A stretch of 46,501 bases of DNA from Acidobacteriota bacterium (GTDB lineage Bacteria; Acidobacteriota; Terriglobia; Bryobacterales; Bryobacteraceae). Location of the stretch: contig VFZX01000017.1 in NCBI GenBank assembly GCA_016871015.1, positions 1 through 46,501 of the forward strand, in the 5' to 3' direction. The position numbers and the translations under genes were made by a program. Shown here piece by piece: positions 32,331 to 40,123 of the stretch (its first letter is position 1; each line of letters begins with the position of its first letter). The notes beneath the pieces are model-generated. The model worked only from the letters and a program-made list of their open reading frames with translations, had not been told where the DNA came from and did no database searches.

Positions 32331-33095
32331 TCACCCCCTCGGCAGCACGCGGCTGCGGCGGACAAAGTAGTCGGGCACCTGGCCCGGACCCGCAAGCGCC
32401 CCGTCAACCAATCCAGTGGCCGGAACCGTCCAGCTCGATCCTGGTGTGAGCATCGTTGTGTTCTGCTGCCGGGCCTGTGAGCCGGCCAACGCTGCGAACA
32501 CGTCCCAGCCAATCGCCGAGGGCGGCGCGGCAGGCGGCTGCACCACCGGCCGCGAACCCGCCGCGACGGAGTAGACGCTCTTCTCACTCGGCGCGCCCAG
32601 TGTTCCGTACAGCCCTCGCCAGGCCATCTGAAACTCCCAGACCACTGGCTCGCCCGGTGTTCCGGATGCCGTCACGGATGGAGCCGCCGGACGCGGCAGC
32701 GGATCGCGGACCACGCCCACTCCAAGCTCCATGACGGCTTCCCCGGCAATGTGCGCCTGCTGGGCGTAGTGCGTCCAGCGGCTCAGGTAGCGGTCGTTCA
32801 ATTGGCTGCTGTAGGCGTCGCAGTATGTGGCCGCGAGCGTTTTCATGATGTGCCAGCGCTCGATGGCCGCCGTGACCACGGCCTTGCGCAGGTCCACGCC
32901 GCCGTTGAGCGTGAGAACGGTGCCGTCGCCCGCGCGCAGGAGGAAGACCGAAAGCTCGATCTCCAGCTCCTGTTGCGCGAGCTCGATTTTCTTGTCGAGA
33001 TCGATTCCCTCCGTGCGCGCGGTGTCCAGAATCGAGCTGTCGTGAGCTTGCAGTCCGGTGATCGCCGAAATGGGCCCGTCGGTCAGCAATGCCAT
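32331..33095 (-). CDS. Phage head-tail region protein, role unknown
   Basis: 254 residues. The N-terminal 130 are helical (RTEGIDLDKKIELAQQELEI; DLRKAVVTAAIERWHIMKTL; YSSQLNDRYLSRWTHYAQQA), which would suit a connector/adaptor. A Pro/Ala-rich stretch then a short beta domain (SVTASGTPGEPVVWEFQMAW) follows, and the C-terminus is low-complexity. Position after coat and before terminator suggests a head-completion protein. I do not recognise the family. Confidence 0.5.
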   Translation of the reverse strand: MALLTDGPISAITGLQAHDSSILDTARTEGIDLDKKIELAQQELEIELSVFLLRAGDGTVLTLNGGVDLRKAVVTAAIERWHIMKTLAATYCDAYSSQLNDRYLSRWTHYAQQAHIAGEAVMELGVGVVRDPLPRPAAPSVTASGTPGEPVVWEFQMAWRGLYGTLGAPSEKSVYSVAAGSRPVVQPPAAPPSAIGWDVFAALAGSQARQQNTTMLTPGSSWTVPATGLVDGALAGPGQVPDYFVRRSRVLPRG

Positions 33096-33102
33096 GGCCG
33101 CC

Positions 33103-33420
33103 TCATTTCTCCGCCGACTCGCGCAGGCGGCGCAGGTCGCCTTCGCTGATGAGCGTCACCTGGACGCGCTTCTTCGCTTCTTCCTGTTCGATCCGCTGCC
33201 GCGATTCACGAATCGACTCGCGGTATTCCGAGGCCTCATCGTCCGAGGCCAGGCGCGCACGGCTCTCGACGATCATCTTGGCCGCGGTCGCCCGGCTCAC
33301 CTCCGTCATCACACCGGCGCGGCCGCCGTCGCCCGTGGTGAAGCTGACGGTGATCACCCACGGCTGCTGGATGCTTTCTTCCATCGCGCGGATCGCGCGG
33401 TAGTATTCTCTGAGCTCCAT
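33103..33420 (-). CDS. Small charged protein after the coat gene
   Basis: 105 residues; a strong AGAAGGAG precedes the ATG. It starts MELREYYRAIRAMEESIQQP, followed by WVITVSFTTGDGGRAGVMTE and a long charged helix (IRESRQRIEQEEAKKRVQVT) ending in RRLRESAEK. I do not recognise it. The position suggests a head or joining accessory protein. Confidence 0.6.
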   Translation of the reverse strand: MELREYYRAIRAMEESIQQPWVITVSFTTGDGGRAGVMTEVSRATAAKMIVESRARLASDDEASEYRESIRESRQRIEQEEAKKRVQVTLISEGDLRRLRESAEK

Positions 33421-33445
33421 AGTGCGTTCTCCTTCTCAATAGAAA

Positions 33446-33477
33446 GGGCCCGGCCCGGACAGTCCGGAACCGGGCCC
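33446..33477 (-). terminator. Strong hairpin after the coat-protein gene
   Basis: GGGCCCGG and CCGGGCCC form a perfect 8-bp G:C stem enclosing a nested CCGGAC/TCCGG pair. On the minus strand it is followed by TTTCTATT. It lies 8 bases after the coat stop codon. It looks like a partial intrinsic terminator or an mRNA 3'-end stabiliser that would raise coat protein over downstream products. Confidence 0.65.
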
Positions 33478-33485
33478 GTTGGCCT

Positions 33486-34397
33486 CTAGCTCTTCACCTG
33501 CACGCCGTGGCTGTTGCGGAGCACGCCGATTCCGTACAGCACGTCCACGGTGAACTGCTGCGACAGAGTGTTCGGCTGATAGCTCATCAGCACGCGCATG
33601 CCGAAGTTGCCAAGCTCGGAGTACTCGGCGATCGCGCCGGTTCCGGGCAGGGGCTGAGTCAGGCGGCGGACCACCAGTCCGAGTCCACTGCGCGTGAACG
33701 CCAGATTGTTGGTGGTGGCCGGAGCGGCGCCGGTCTTGGACACGAACTGCGACCGGAAGACAAAGAAGTCCTTGATCTTTCCGACGGTGCCCTCAACGAT
33801 GGCGCGGAGCCCCGCTTCACCAGCCGTGTGGTACTCGCTGAACCGCGGGATCTGGCGGAGCTGCGAGTAAGCATCGCTCGAAACCACCAGGTACTTGTTC
33901 TCGCCGACCGGAACCTTGGCGTTGAACAGCGCGGTTTCAGCGGCGTCGATCGTGGCTTCGGTCAGCGCCGACCCGGGAGTGCCCACCGGAGCATTGGCGG
34001 TGAACTGCGAGTAGGCGGCGAGCAGATCGGTCTCGATCTTTTCGGCCAGCGCCACAACCGCGGGCTGCATGTACAGCCGCAGAAGATCCGGCACCGCGAT
34101 CACCTTGGTCACGTCGGGAATCTGGAAGGTGGCCTCGGCGTGCGTGTTGAGCACGATCTGCGCGTTTCCGACACTCGGATTCTGCAGTTGCACGGTGCCG
34201 CCTTCGGTGATGTTGTTGGCCACCAGAATGGGAGGCACGGGTACATTGACCGTGTCACCAGCCTGAGCCAGCACAGGCTCGTAGTCGCGATTGACCAGGT
34301 TGCCCATCACAAGGTTTCCCATCAGCGCGGGCAGCGCGTCGGCCGCCACCAACTTAACAATCGCTTGAGCCAGATTGGCAGAAGTAATAGCAGGCAT
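33486..34397 (-). CDS. Major capsid protein (P22 coat-like)
   Basis: 303 residues. ITSANLAQAIVKLVAADALP, then GNLVNRDYEPVLAQAGDTVN and VPVPPILVANNITEGGTVQL resemble the P22-type gp5 coat family (HK97 fold), whose N-terminal region has the NLVNRDYE...GDTV pattern. The middle carries DAAETALFNAKVPVGENKYL and VVSSDAYSQLRQIPRFSEYH. The C-terminal part has ELGNFGMRVLMSYQPNTLSQ. P22-like heads assemble on a scaffold without a maturation protease, consistent with the neighbouring scaffold gene and the absence of a protease gene. Confidence 0.8.
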   Translation of the reverse strand: MPAITSANLAQAIVKLVAADALPALMGNLVMGNLVNRDYEPVLAQAGDTVNVPVPPILVANNITEGGTVQLQNPSVGNAQIVLNTHAEATFQIPDVTKVIAVPDLLRLYMQPAVVALAEKIETDLLAAYSQFTANAPVGTPGSALTEATIDAAETALFNAKVPVGENKYLVVSSDAYSQLRQIPRFSEYHTAGEAGLRAIVEGTVGKIKDFFVFRSQFVSKTGAAPATTNNLAFTRSGLGLVVRRLTQPLPGTGAIAEYSELGNFGMRVLMSYQPNTLSQQFTVDVLYGIGVLRNSHGVQVKS

Positions 34398-34424
34398 GTC
34401 AGTCTCTCTTTCGTTGGAATTTCA

Positions 34425-35009
34425 CTAGTCTCGATTGCCCTTCAGAGCCTGAAGCGCACCCTCGGCAATCTCCCTCCGGACACGGTCCATCTCAGCGGGA
34501 TCCATGCCAGGCTTGATGCGGTCGATGTCGACCGCCGGACGCGAGGGAGAGCTGCCTCGTTGCAGCGCCGCGCCCGAACCTCCAGCCGCGCGCGGCGGAA
34601 GCAGCTCCGGGTTGTCCTGGACGAACTTCGTCAGGTACTCCCGCATATCCACTTCACCGTGCGCATCACGCGCCACCAGGCGGCCATCACCAGACCGGGC
34701 CACCTCGTCCTTGACCGCGCGGAAGGCCAGGTCGACCTTCTGCACGCCAAGCCGCTGCAGCTCGCTCCGGATCGCCGAGCTACGCTCAGCCTCTTCGGCC
34801 CGGTCACGCGCCCGCTTGTTTTCGGCCACCAGCTCGTTCACCCGTTGCTCCAGGTGCTCGCGCCGTTTCCGCTCCTCGGCCAGCTCCGCCTTGAGCGCGG
34901 GTTCGGCCTTGGCCCGCTGCAAGTCCATGAACTCACCGATGACCTCGCGGATCACCGGCCGCATCGCGTCTCCTTCGGAGACCGTTGCTTTCTGGTTTCG
35001 TTCATCCAT
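34425..35009 (-). CDS. Capsid scaffolding protein
   Basis: 194 residues. AAGGA precedes ATG 35009. It is highly charged with a coiled coil at about 30-80 (RAKAEPALKAELAEERKRRE; LEQRVNELVAENKRARDRAE). DMREYLTKFVQDNPELLPPR and a Gly/Ser linker follow, ending in a helix (MDRVRREIAEGALQALKG). Composition, size and position between portal and coat fit an internal scaffold. There is no protease motif. Confidence 0.7.
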   Translation of the reverse strand: MDERNQKATVSEGDAMRPVIREVIGEFMDLQRAKAEPALKAELAEERKRREHLEQRVNELVAENKRARDRAEEAERSSAIRSELQRLGVQKVDLAFRAVKDEVARSGDGRLVARDAHGEVDMREYLTKFVQDNPELLPPRAAGGSGAALQRGSSPSRPAVDIDRIKPGMDPAEMDRVRREIAEGALQALKGNRD

Positions 35010-35012
35010 TGT

Positions 35013-36401
35013 TTATCCTTCCTGCGGTTGGACTGAATCGTCGATCTCGCGCCCGATACGGTCCTTCAGTTCCTGGCGGACATCGCACAGGTACTTGAAC
35101 GCGAGCTTTTTGAGCACTTGCTTTCGCAGCGTTGGCGACCCTGAACCCAGGGTCAACAGCCGCTCGGCATCGGCGAGTTCGCCACTGAAATCTCCAATGT
35201 CGAACTCGTCAAGACCAGTGACGTCGACGGCGGTTTGGTCCCGCCGCGCGATCGAAACGGCGCGCAGCACGCGCTTCATCGCGTCTTTCACCTGATCTCC
35301 CAGTGCCCGTAGGACCTCTTGCGTGATCGCGAAGTCACGCTGTTTGGACAGGCCGGACTGCGATCCATGTAGCGGACCGCCGGCCTGCGATAGCAGGTAG
35401 CAGACCCGGTAGATCTCCCGCTTCAGCCGGTCGAGATTCTCCGCCGCGATGCTGTAGACACGGCCCTCGGGCTCCGTCCACCCGAACTTGTCGTTAGGCG
35501 CGAACTGGATATAGTAGGAGTCGCCCACCATCTGGTTCCAGTCACGCTCGGTGTAGACCACCGGCATCGCGAACAGGCCCTGCGTCAGCGCCCAGGCCAA
35601 CGCATTCGACTTGTTGAAGTGCTCGGTCTGCAACAGGCCCGCGCGATTCATCAGCCACAGTCCGTCGTGCAGCCGGACCGGGAAGAGTGGCACCTGGCCC
35701 ATTGACGCGCAACCGTGGACGCCCTCGTCCACCAGGTCTGCCGGCCCGCTCTTGTCCTTGCCCTTGCGGCTCCAGACTTCGAACCGTTGCCGGTCATAGT
35801 AGAGCCAGCGAGTCTCGGTCTCCCACCCCGCGCTTTCAACGCTGTCCTTCCGGACATAGCTGTTCCGGATCACGGCCCACTCGTACACACCGCGGTCGTC
35901 GGTGGACCAGTTGATGAGCTGCTCCGCGGCGCAATGACTCAGGTAGGCCCGCGACATTCCCGCGCGATCCTCCTCCGCCAAGTTGCCCGGCACACAGGCC
36001 GAGCGCGGAAAGTCGAGCAGCACGTAGCTCGACCCGGCGATCAGCGCCTCCAGGATCTGCTTGCGGAAGAACTCGGTGAGCGAGGATCCCCGCAGATCGC
36101 AGTCCTCGGCGAACTCGTGCAGAAACCGCGAGCCCCGCGAGTCCGGACCCTCGATGAGCAGCAGCGGCTCGCGCCGGAACAGCGTCGCCACGTACCAGTC
36201 GATGATCGACCCGATGAAATTCTCGTAGTAGACCCGCTCGAGCCGCTCGCCGTACACCGTCAACGGCTCCTTCTGCCGGCGCGACAGATAGTCGCCCGCG
36301 TTGGCCTTGAGCTGCTCGCCGCCGGCATACAGATCCCGGTAGCGCTTCAATGTCTGCTTCCGCGCCACGTATTCGGGATGCTCCAGTTCGATTCCTTTCA
36401 C
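35013..36401 (-). CDS. Portal protein (DUF4055-like)
   Basis: 462 residues from GTG 36401. The start reads MKGIELEHPEYVARKQTLKR, with YLSRRQKEPLTVYGERLERV and NFIGSIIDWYVATLFRREPL typical of DUF4055 phage portal proteins. FNKSNALAWALTQGLFAMPV, a Gln-rich central channel and SGLSKQRDFAITQEVLRALG follow. The portal dodecamer forms the DNA channel and the packaging motor base. It lies between TerL (25-base gap) and scaffold (3-base gap). Confidence 0.75.
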   Translation of the reverse strand: MKGIELEHPEYVARKQTLKRYRDLYAGGEQLKANAGDYLSRRQKEPLTVYGERLERVYYENFIGSIIDWYVATLFRREPLLLIEGPDSRGSRFLHEFAEDCDLRGSSLTEFFRKQILEALIAGSSYVLLDFPRSACVPGNLAEEDRAGMSRAYLSHCAAEQLINWSTDDRGVYEWAVIRNSYVRKDSVESAGWETETRWLYYDRQRFEVWSRKGKDKSGPADLVDEGVHGCASMGQVPLFPVRLHDGLWLMNRAGLLQTEHFNKSNALAWALTQGLFAMPVVYTERDWNQMVGDSYYIQFAPNDKFGWTEPEGRVYSIAAENLDRLKREIYRVCYLLSQAGGPLHGSQSGLSKQRDFAITQEVLRALGDQVKDAMKRVLRAVSIARRDQTAVDVTGLDEFDIGDFSGELADAERLLTLGSGSPTLRKQVLKKLAFKYLCDVRQELKDRIGREIDDSVQPQEG

Positions 36402-36426
36402 AGTTCACCTCGCTTCACGCACTTGT

Positions 36427-37737
36427 CTAAAAAAGTGGCCGGTCCTGCTCGCCCACGCGAGGTTTCGGCCCGAACTCTTCCCACGCCAGGTAGCCAAGCG
36501 CGTCGGATAGATGCGTCCGGCTCTTGTCCCGGTCCTTGTCGATTGACGACGACCCGGCCAGGTAGCTCACTTCCTCGAAGTCCTTGATCAGCTCCACACA
36601 GCTTGGGTCGACGCGCAGTGACACATCGCCGTCCGCGCTGCGGAGCTTGGCGTTCACCAACGCGATCCGGTCCCGCACCGCCGGATTGGCGCGCGGCACG
36701 CGGTAGGTAAAGGGACCCCATTGATTCCTTGCGAAATAGTCGCGAATCATCTGGAAGTCCGACGAACCCGTCGTCTGCATCCGGTTGCCGGATGCGTCCC
36801 CGTACACCGTCACGCCGCGGTAGTGCGGAAGAAACTTCTCCCGCAGCTTGCCGCACGCCTCAACCGTGCCCGCGCGCCGCAGCACGATCTCGCCCAGCAC
36901 GCGGATCTCGCCGCCCGCCACCTGCGCCACCAGCGAGCACATCGGATCCACGTTGAAATCCAGCGCCCACAGCAGCGGCTGATCCAGCCGGCGTTCGAGC
37001 TTCACCGCGTGAATCTTGCGGTCGAAGGCGTGATACACCCGCGCCTTGTGGACCGCCAGATACTCGCCCATCACCTCCTGGCGGAAGAACTGCTCGTCGT
37101 AGCTCTTCTTCAGCCGGTCGTAGAAGTCAGGCACTGCGTTGAGCAGATGCGTGTTCTCGAACGGCTTTGCCAGGATCACCCGGTAGCCATCCCCGCCCGG
37201 TTCGACGAACCGGCGGTAAACCCAATCGTGCGCCTTCGGAGTCCAGACCGCGAACCCGCCCAGCCGCTTCGCTTTCGGATCCCGTAGCCGGCCTTCCAGC
37301 CGTGTCCAGGCCTCTTCTTCGCAGTAGGTCAGCTCGTCGACGCCGAACCACGCCAGGTTGGTTCCGCGCAGACTTTCCGCGTCATGCAGCGACCGCAGCA
37401 GGATCTTCGATCCGCTGTCGCCCATCGTGATGATGTTGTCGGAGTGATTCCACTCGTGCGGAATCTGGTTCTCCGCCAGAATCTCCCGCAGCGTCCGCGC
37501 CGTGGCATCCGCCAGCATCCGGTAGGTTGGCGCGCCCAGCAGACCGGCCCGGCCCGGATTCAGGTACGCCAACCGGACCGCCTCCTGGCACAATGCGACA
37601 CTCTTGCCCGACCCGATCGGACCCGAGTAACCCTTGAACCTCTCCTCGGCCGCGTGGAACGCCTTTTGAGATGGCAGACTCTGGTAAAGAATCCGCCGCT
37701 CTATGACTTCCCGCCGTCCGGCTCGGTTTCCACCCAT
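36427..37737 (-). CDS. Terminase large subunit
   Basis: 436 residues. The ATPase has Walker A GPIGSGKS at about 40-47 and Walker B LAWFGVDELTYCEEEAW, with the catalytic DE. The RNase-H-like nuclease has LWALDFNVDP, TVYGDASGNR and THLSDALGYLAW. It packages DNA into the prohead and cuts it, and both active sites appear intact. It overlaps the upstream small gene by 37 bases. Confidence 0.92.
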   Translation of the reverse strand: MGGNRAGRREVIERRILYQSLPSQKAFHAAEERFKGYSGPIGSGKSVALCQEAVRLAYLNPGRAGLLGAPTYRMLADATARTLREILAENQIPHEWNHSDNIITMGDSGSKILLRSLHDAESLRGTNLAWFGVDELTYCEEEAWTRLEGRLRDPKAKRLGGFAVWTPKAHDWVYRRFVEPGGDGYRVILAKPFENTHLLNAVPDFYDRLKKSYDEQFFRQEVMGEYLAVHKARVYHAFDRKIHAVKLERRLDQPLLWALDFNVDPMCSLVAQVAGGEIRVLGEIVLRRAGTVEACGKLREKFLPHYRGVTVYGDASGNRMQTTGSSDFQMIRDYFARNQWGPFTYRVPRANPAVRDRIALVNAKLRSADGDVSLRVDPSCVELIKDFEEVSYLAGSSSIDKDRDKSRTHLSDALGYLAWEEFGPKPRVGEQDRPLF

Positions 37738-37970
37738 TGAACAGTGACCTCCCTTGGGGACTCGCCACCGTCCTTCTTATGGATTGCCTTCAGCCTCAGC
37801 AACTCACCTGCCGGACCCGGTTCATCGGTGTCCGCCAGACCCTTCGCCACGCGTCCGCTGGCCCGGTCCACGAACTTCCGTTCGCCGGATTCGCCCGGAT
37901 CCACCCGCCGCCTTGACCGGCTGGCCGGTTTCGGCCGGCCTTTGTTCGCCGCCTTGTCTTGATCGTCCAT
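37701..37970 (-). CDS. Small basic protein at cluster start (candidate small terminase or regulator)
   Basis: 89 residues. The N-terminal third is very basic (NKGRPKPASRSRRRVDPGES) and the rest more acidic (ADTDEPGPAGELLRLKAIHK; VQWVETEPDGGK). There is no HTH I can show. The position just before TerL, with overlap, is where small terminase subunits sit. Treat that function as a guess. Confidence 0.45.
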   Translation of the reverse strand: MDDQDKAANKGRPKPASRSRRRVDPGESGERKFVDRASGRVAKGLADTDEPGPAGELLRLKAIHKKDGGESPREVTVQWVETEPDGGKS

Positions 37971-38039
37971 AGTGAGCGGTGAGCAAACTCTCTCACCCGG
38001 CTCAAAGTTAACAAGCGCAAGAGCGGACCCCGGCCCGCA

Positions 38040-38068
38040 TTTCGCTAAATTACTGATTACAAGCGAAA
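38040..38068. promoter_or_regulatory. AT-rich palindrome upstream of the phage cluster
   Basis: TTTCGCT (38040-38046) and AGCGAAA (38062-38068) are perfect inverted repeats separated by 15 bases that include a GTAAT-CA-GTAAT direct repeat on the minus strand. It lies 70-98 bases before the first cluster gene, in the only clearly AT-rich patch nearby, and could be a regulator-binding site. There is no U-tract for a terminator of the upstream propeller gene. Confidence 0.45.
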
Positions 38069-38117
38069 AATAATTTTCATTTTCCGGCTAACGCGATTTC
38101 GGCCTTCCCACGCTCGG

Positions 38118-39239
38118 CTATTTTCGCGTTTTTGTCCGGTTCTCGAACAAGAAAACGCCGAGCTTCCCGCCCATCGCCAGATCGAGGTCGCCGTCGCCAT
38201 CAATGTCCGCCGCCTGGACCTGCATTCCTCCCCCTGTCCGGGTGGAGTAATCGATCACGTGCTTGACCCATTGGAGCCGCGGCGTACCATCCGGACCCGG
38301 CGCGTTCAGCGTTTCGTACCAATAGACTCCGTTGGGCTCCCGCGCGCCGTTCTCATGCTCATGCGCCATCCAGCGTTTTCCCGTGACGATGTCCCGCTTG
38401 CCGTCGCCGTTCAGGTCCACCAGCGTCACGGCGTGGGCCTGCGACCAGGTGTCGTCGATCAGCCGCTTGGTGAACTTGCCGCCGCCCGACGCCTCCATCC
38501 AGAACAGCCCGTGGTCATGCGCGTGGCCGGCAACGATATCGTTCTTGCCGTCGCGGTTCACGTCTTCTACGTGGATGAAGCTCAGCGCTTCCTTGTTGTC
38601 CCAGTCCGGATGGTGCGTCCAGCCGGGCGCCTCGAACCAGCCCTTGGGCGTGAGCACGTCCACTTTTCCGTCGCCGTTCACGTCCCCAGCGCCGATCCCA
38701 TGGCCATAGGCCTTGTTGCTCACTTCGTTCTTGACGAACTTCCCGTCCTTGAGCGAATACCAGGCCGTAACCGCGTCGCGGCCCGCGAACTGCGGCAGGA
38801 CCTCGCGCGCCCGTCCATCGCCATCCATGTCCACCAGGAAACAAAATTCGACATTCATCCCGGACTCGATGGGGTGCTTCCGCCACGCGGCTTTCGTCTT
38901 GCCCGGATTCTGCCACCACACCAGCTCCCGCGCAAACCAGGAGCAGCTCACGATGTCGGTGAAGTTGTCGCCGTTCACATCCAGAGCCAGGTCGGAGAAG
39001 TTGTCGATGTAGTTGTTGTTGAAGCCGAACTCACGGAACCGGTGCTGCGTCCACGATGGCGCCTCATACCAGTTCTCGCCCGACACGATGTCCAGGCGCC
39101 CGTCGTTGTTGATGTCGGCGAAGGCGGCGGTTTCGTTTGCGCCCTCATCCAGCGTGTGCTTCTGGAAACGGATGTCCGGCGGGCGCGACACGCTCCAAAG
39201 CGCCAGAACGGCGGATGGCAATAGCAGAAGCTTCTTCAT
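38118..39239 (-). CDS. FG-GAP/VCBS seven-bladed propeller protein, secreted
   Basis: 373 residues with a signal peptide (MKKLLLLPSAVLALWSVSRP). Seven repeats carry Ca-binding DxNxDGxxD loops: ADINNDGRLDIVSGENWYEA; LDVNGDNFTDIV; VDMDGDGRAREV; GDVNGDGKVDVL; EDVNRDGKNDIVAG; VDLNGDGKRDIVTG; and ADIDGDGDLDLAMG. This is the integrin-alpha-like propeller, usually an extracellular ligand- or glycan-binding platform, expanded in Acidobacteriota and Planctomycetes. There is no C-terminal sorting domain. It lies 12 bases after the DUF3667-type gene and 147 bases before the phage cluster. Confidence 0.85.
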   Translation of the reverse strand: MKKLLLLPSAVLALWSVSRPPDIRFQKHTLDEGANETAAFADINNDGRLDIVSGENWYEAPSWTQHRFREFGFNNNYIDNFSDLALDVNGDNFTDIVSCSWFARELVWWQNPGKTKAAWRKHPIESGMNVEFCFLVDMDGDGRAREVLPQFAGRDAVTAWYSLKDGKFVKNEVSNKAYGHGIGAGDVNGDGKVDVLTPKGWFEAPGWTHHPDWDNKEALSFIHVEDVNRDGKNDIVAGHAHDHGLFWMEASGGGKFTKRLIDDTWSQAHAVTLVDLNGDGKRDIVTGKRWMAHEHENGAREPNGVYWYETLNAPGPDGTPRLQWVKHVIDYSTRTGGGMQVQAADIDGDGDLDLAMGGKLGVFLFENRTKTRK

Positions 39240-39251
39240 CTCGGCACGATT

Positions 39252-40112
39252 CTACCGCATCGTCCAGATGTACGCCCCAAACAGCGACGTGATCGCCAGG
39301 ATTCCGCCCAGCATAAAAACGCCAGAATACAACACCGCCGTCTTCAGAACCGCTCCGGCCACTGCCGGCTCGTACACCCGGCGGACCGCCAGGTAAATAT
39401 AGACCGCGTTCACCACGTACAGCACGAAGACCAGCGGCTGGAACCAGCCCAGCAGCGGCACAACAGGGACCGCCACGGCGTAGCGGAAGCAGTACAGGTG
39501 CATGCTGAACAGCAAATGCTTCACGTAGCTCCAGTTTTTGCCCCAAAACAGGAGCGACGCCAGGAATCCCGTTAGGGCCACCGCCACGAACTGGAGTACC
39601 GAATAAATCTGCTGCGCCAGTTCGTCCACCTTGGCACTCAGCTCGTCCGCCTTCACACCGAGCGCCTCCGCCTTGTCCTCGAGCTGGAACTCGATGCCCG
39701 GATCGGCCGACTTCAGAAAGTCGAAGCGAAGGAATCCGCCGCCCGCCTCATGTGTCGCCGCCAGCAGTTGGATCGCCGCCACCATCAGGAACAGCTTGAG
39801 CGGCCGCACATATCGCCCCCGGCGTCCGGCAAAGAACTCCGCCGTCAGGAATCCCGGCTGGAACAGCAGGCCGCGGATCGTCCGGAAAAGGTTGGAGTCG
39901 ACGTCCACCAGTTCCTCCCAGATCTCACCAAGGATGTTCTTGACCGTGAACTGCTCAATGTCCTGCTGCTCTTCACCACAGGTATGGCAATACTCGCCCA
40001 CAAGCTCCGTGCCGCAGTTGCTGCACGAGCCCAGCGTTTCCTGAGGCGCCTCTGCCTTTACTTCAACTTCCCTCATGTGTTCAAGCGGAATGGGACTCGA
40101 AGAAGGTATCAT
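39252..40112 (-). CDS. DUF3667-type zinc-ribbon membrane protein
   Basis: 286 residues from ATG 40112; the GTG at 40130 would overlap the divergent fhs gene. An N-terminal zinc ribbon (CSNCGTELVGEYCHTCGEEQ) precedes TVKNILGEIWEELVDVDSNL and FRTIRGLLFQPGFLTAEFFA, the DUF3667 core. Hydrophobic helices include one after YVRPLKLFLMVAAIQLLA and four or so in the C-terminal half (VALTGFLASLLFWG; VVPLLGWFQPLVFVLYVV; SGVFMLGGILAITSLFGAYI). Function unknown. Relatives are integral membrane proteins often annotated only by the DUF. Confidence 0.75.
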   Translation of the reverse strand: MIPSSSPIPLEHMREVEVKAEAPQETLGSCSNCGTELVGEYCHTCGEEQQDIEQFTVKNILGEIWEELVDVDSNLFRTIRGLLFQPGFLTAEFFAGRRGRYVRPLKLFLMVAAIQLLAATHEAGGGFLRFDFLKSADPGIEFQLEDKAEALGVKADELSAKVDELAQQIYSVLQFVAVALTGFLASLLFWGKNWSYVKHLLFSMHLYCFRYAVAVPVVPLLGWFQPLVFVLYVVNAVYIYLAVRRVYEPAVAGAVLKTAVLYSGVFMLGGILAITSLFGAYIWTMR

Positions 40113-40123
40113 CGCATGTTCCG

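Larger units (their letters stand above)
21590..37970 (-). mobile_element. Tailed-phage particle gene cluster (remnant prophage or GTA-like)
   Basis: About 16.4 kb with 15 reading frames, all minus strand, in head-to-tail order: small basic protein, TerL, portal, scaffold, coat, three small connector proteins, tail tube, chaperone with -1 frameshift, short tape measure, two distal-tail paralogues, hub and tip. Genes mostly touch or overlap. Missing are integrase, repressor, replication, lysis and head-protease genes. No att-like direct repeats or tRNA were seen at the edges. All frames are open, and base and codon use look like the neighbours'. Boundaries are the first and last recognisable structural genes and do not define an excision unit. 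Confidence 0.85.

Noticed and set aside
21590-37970. Tailocin or contractile injection system
   Set aside because: Terminase, portal, scaffold and coat genes are all present, and no sheath, baseplate wedge or spike genes were recognised.
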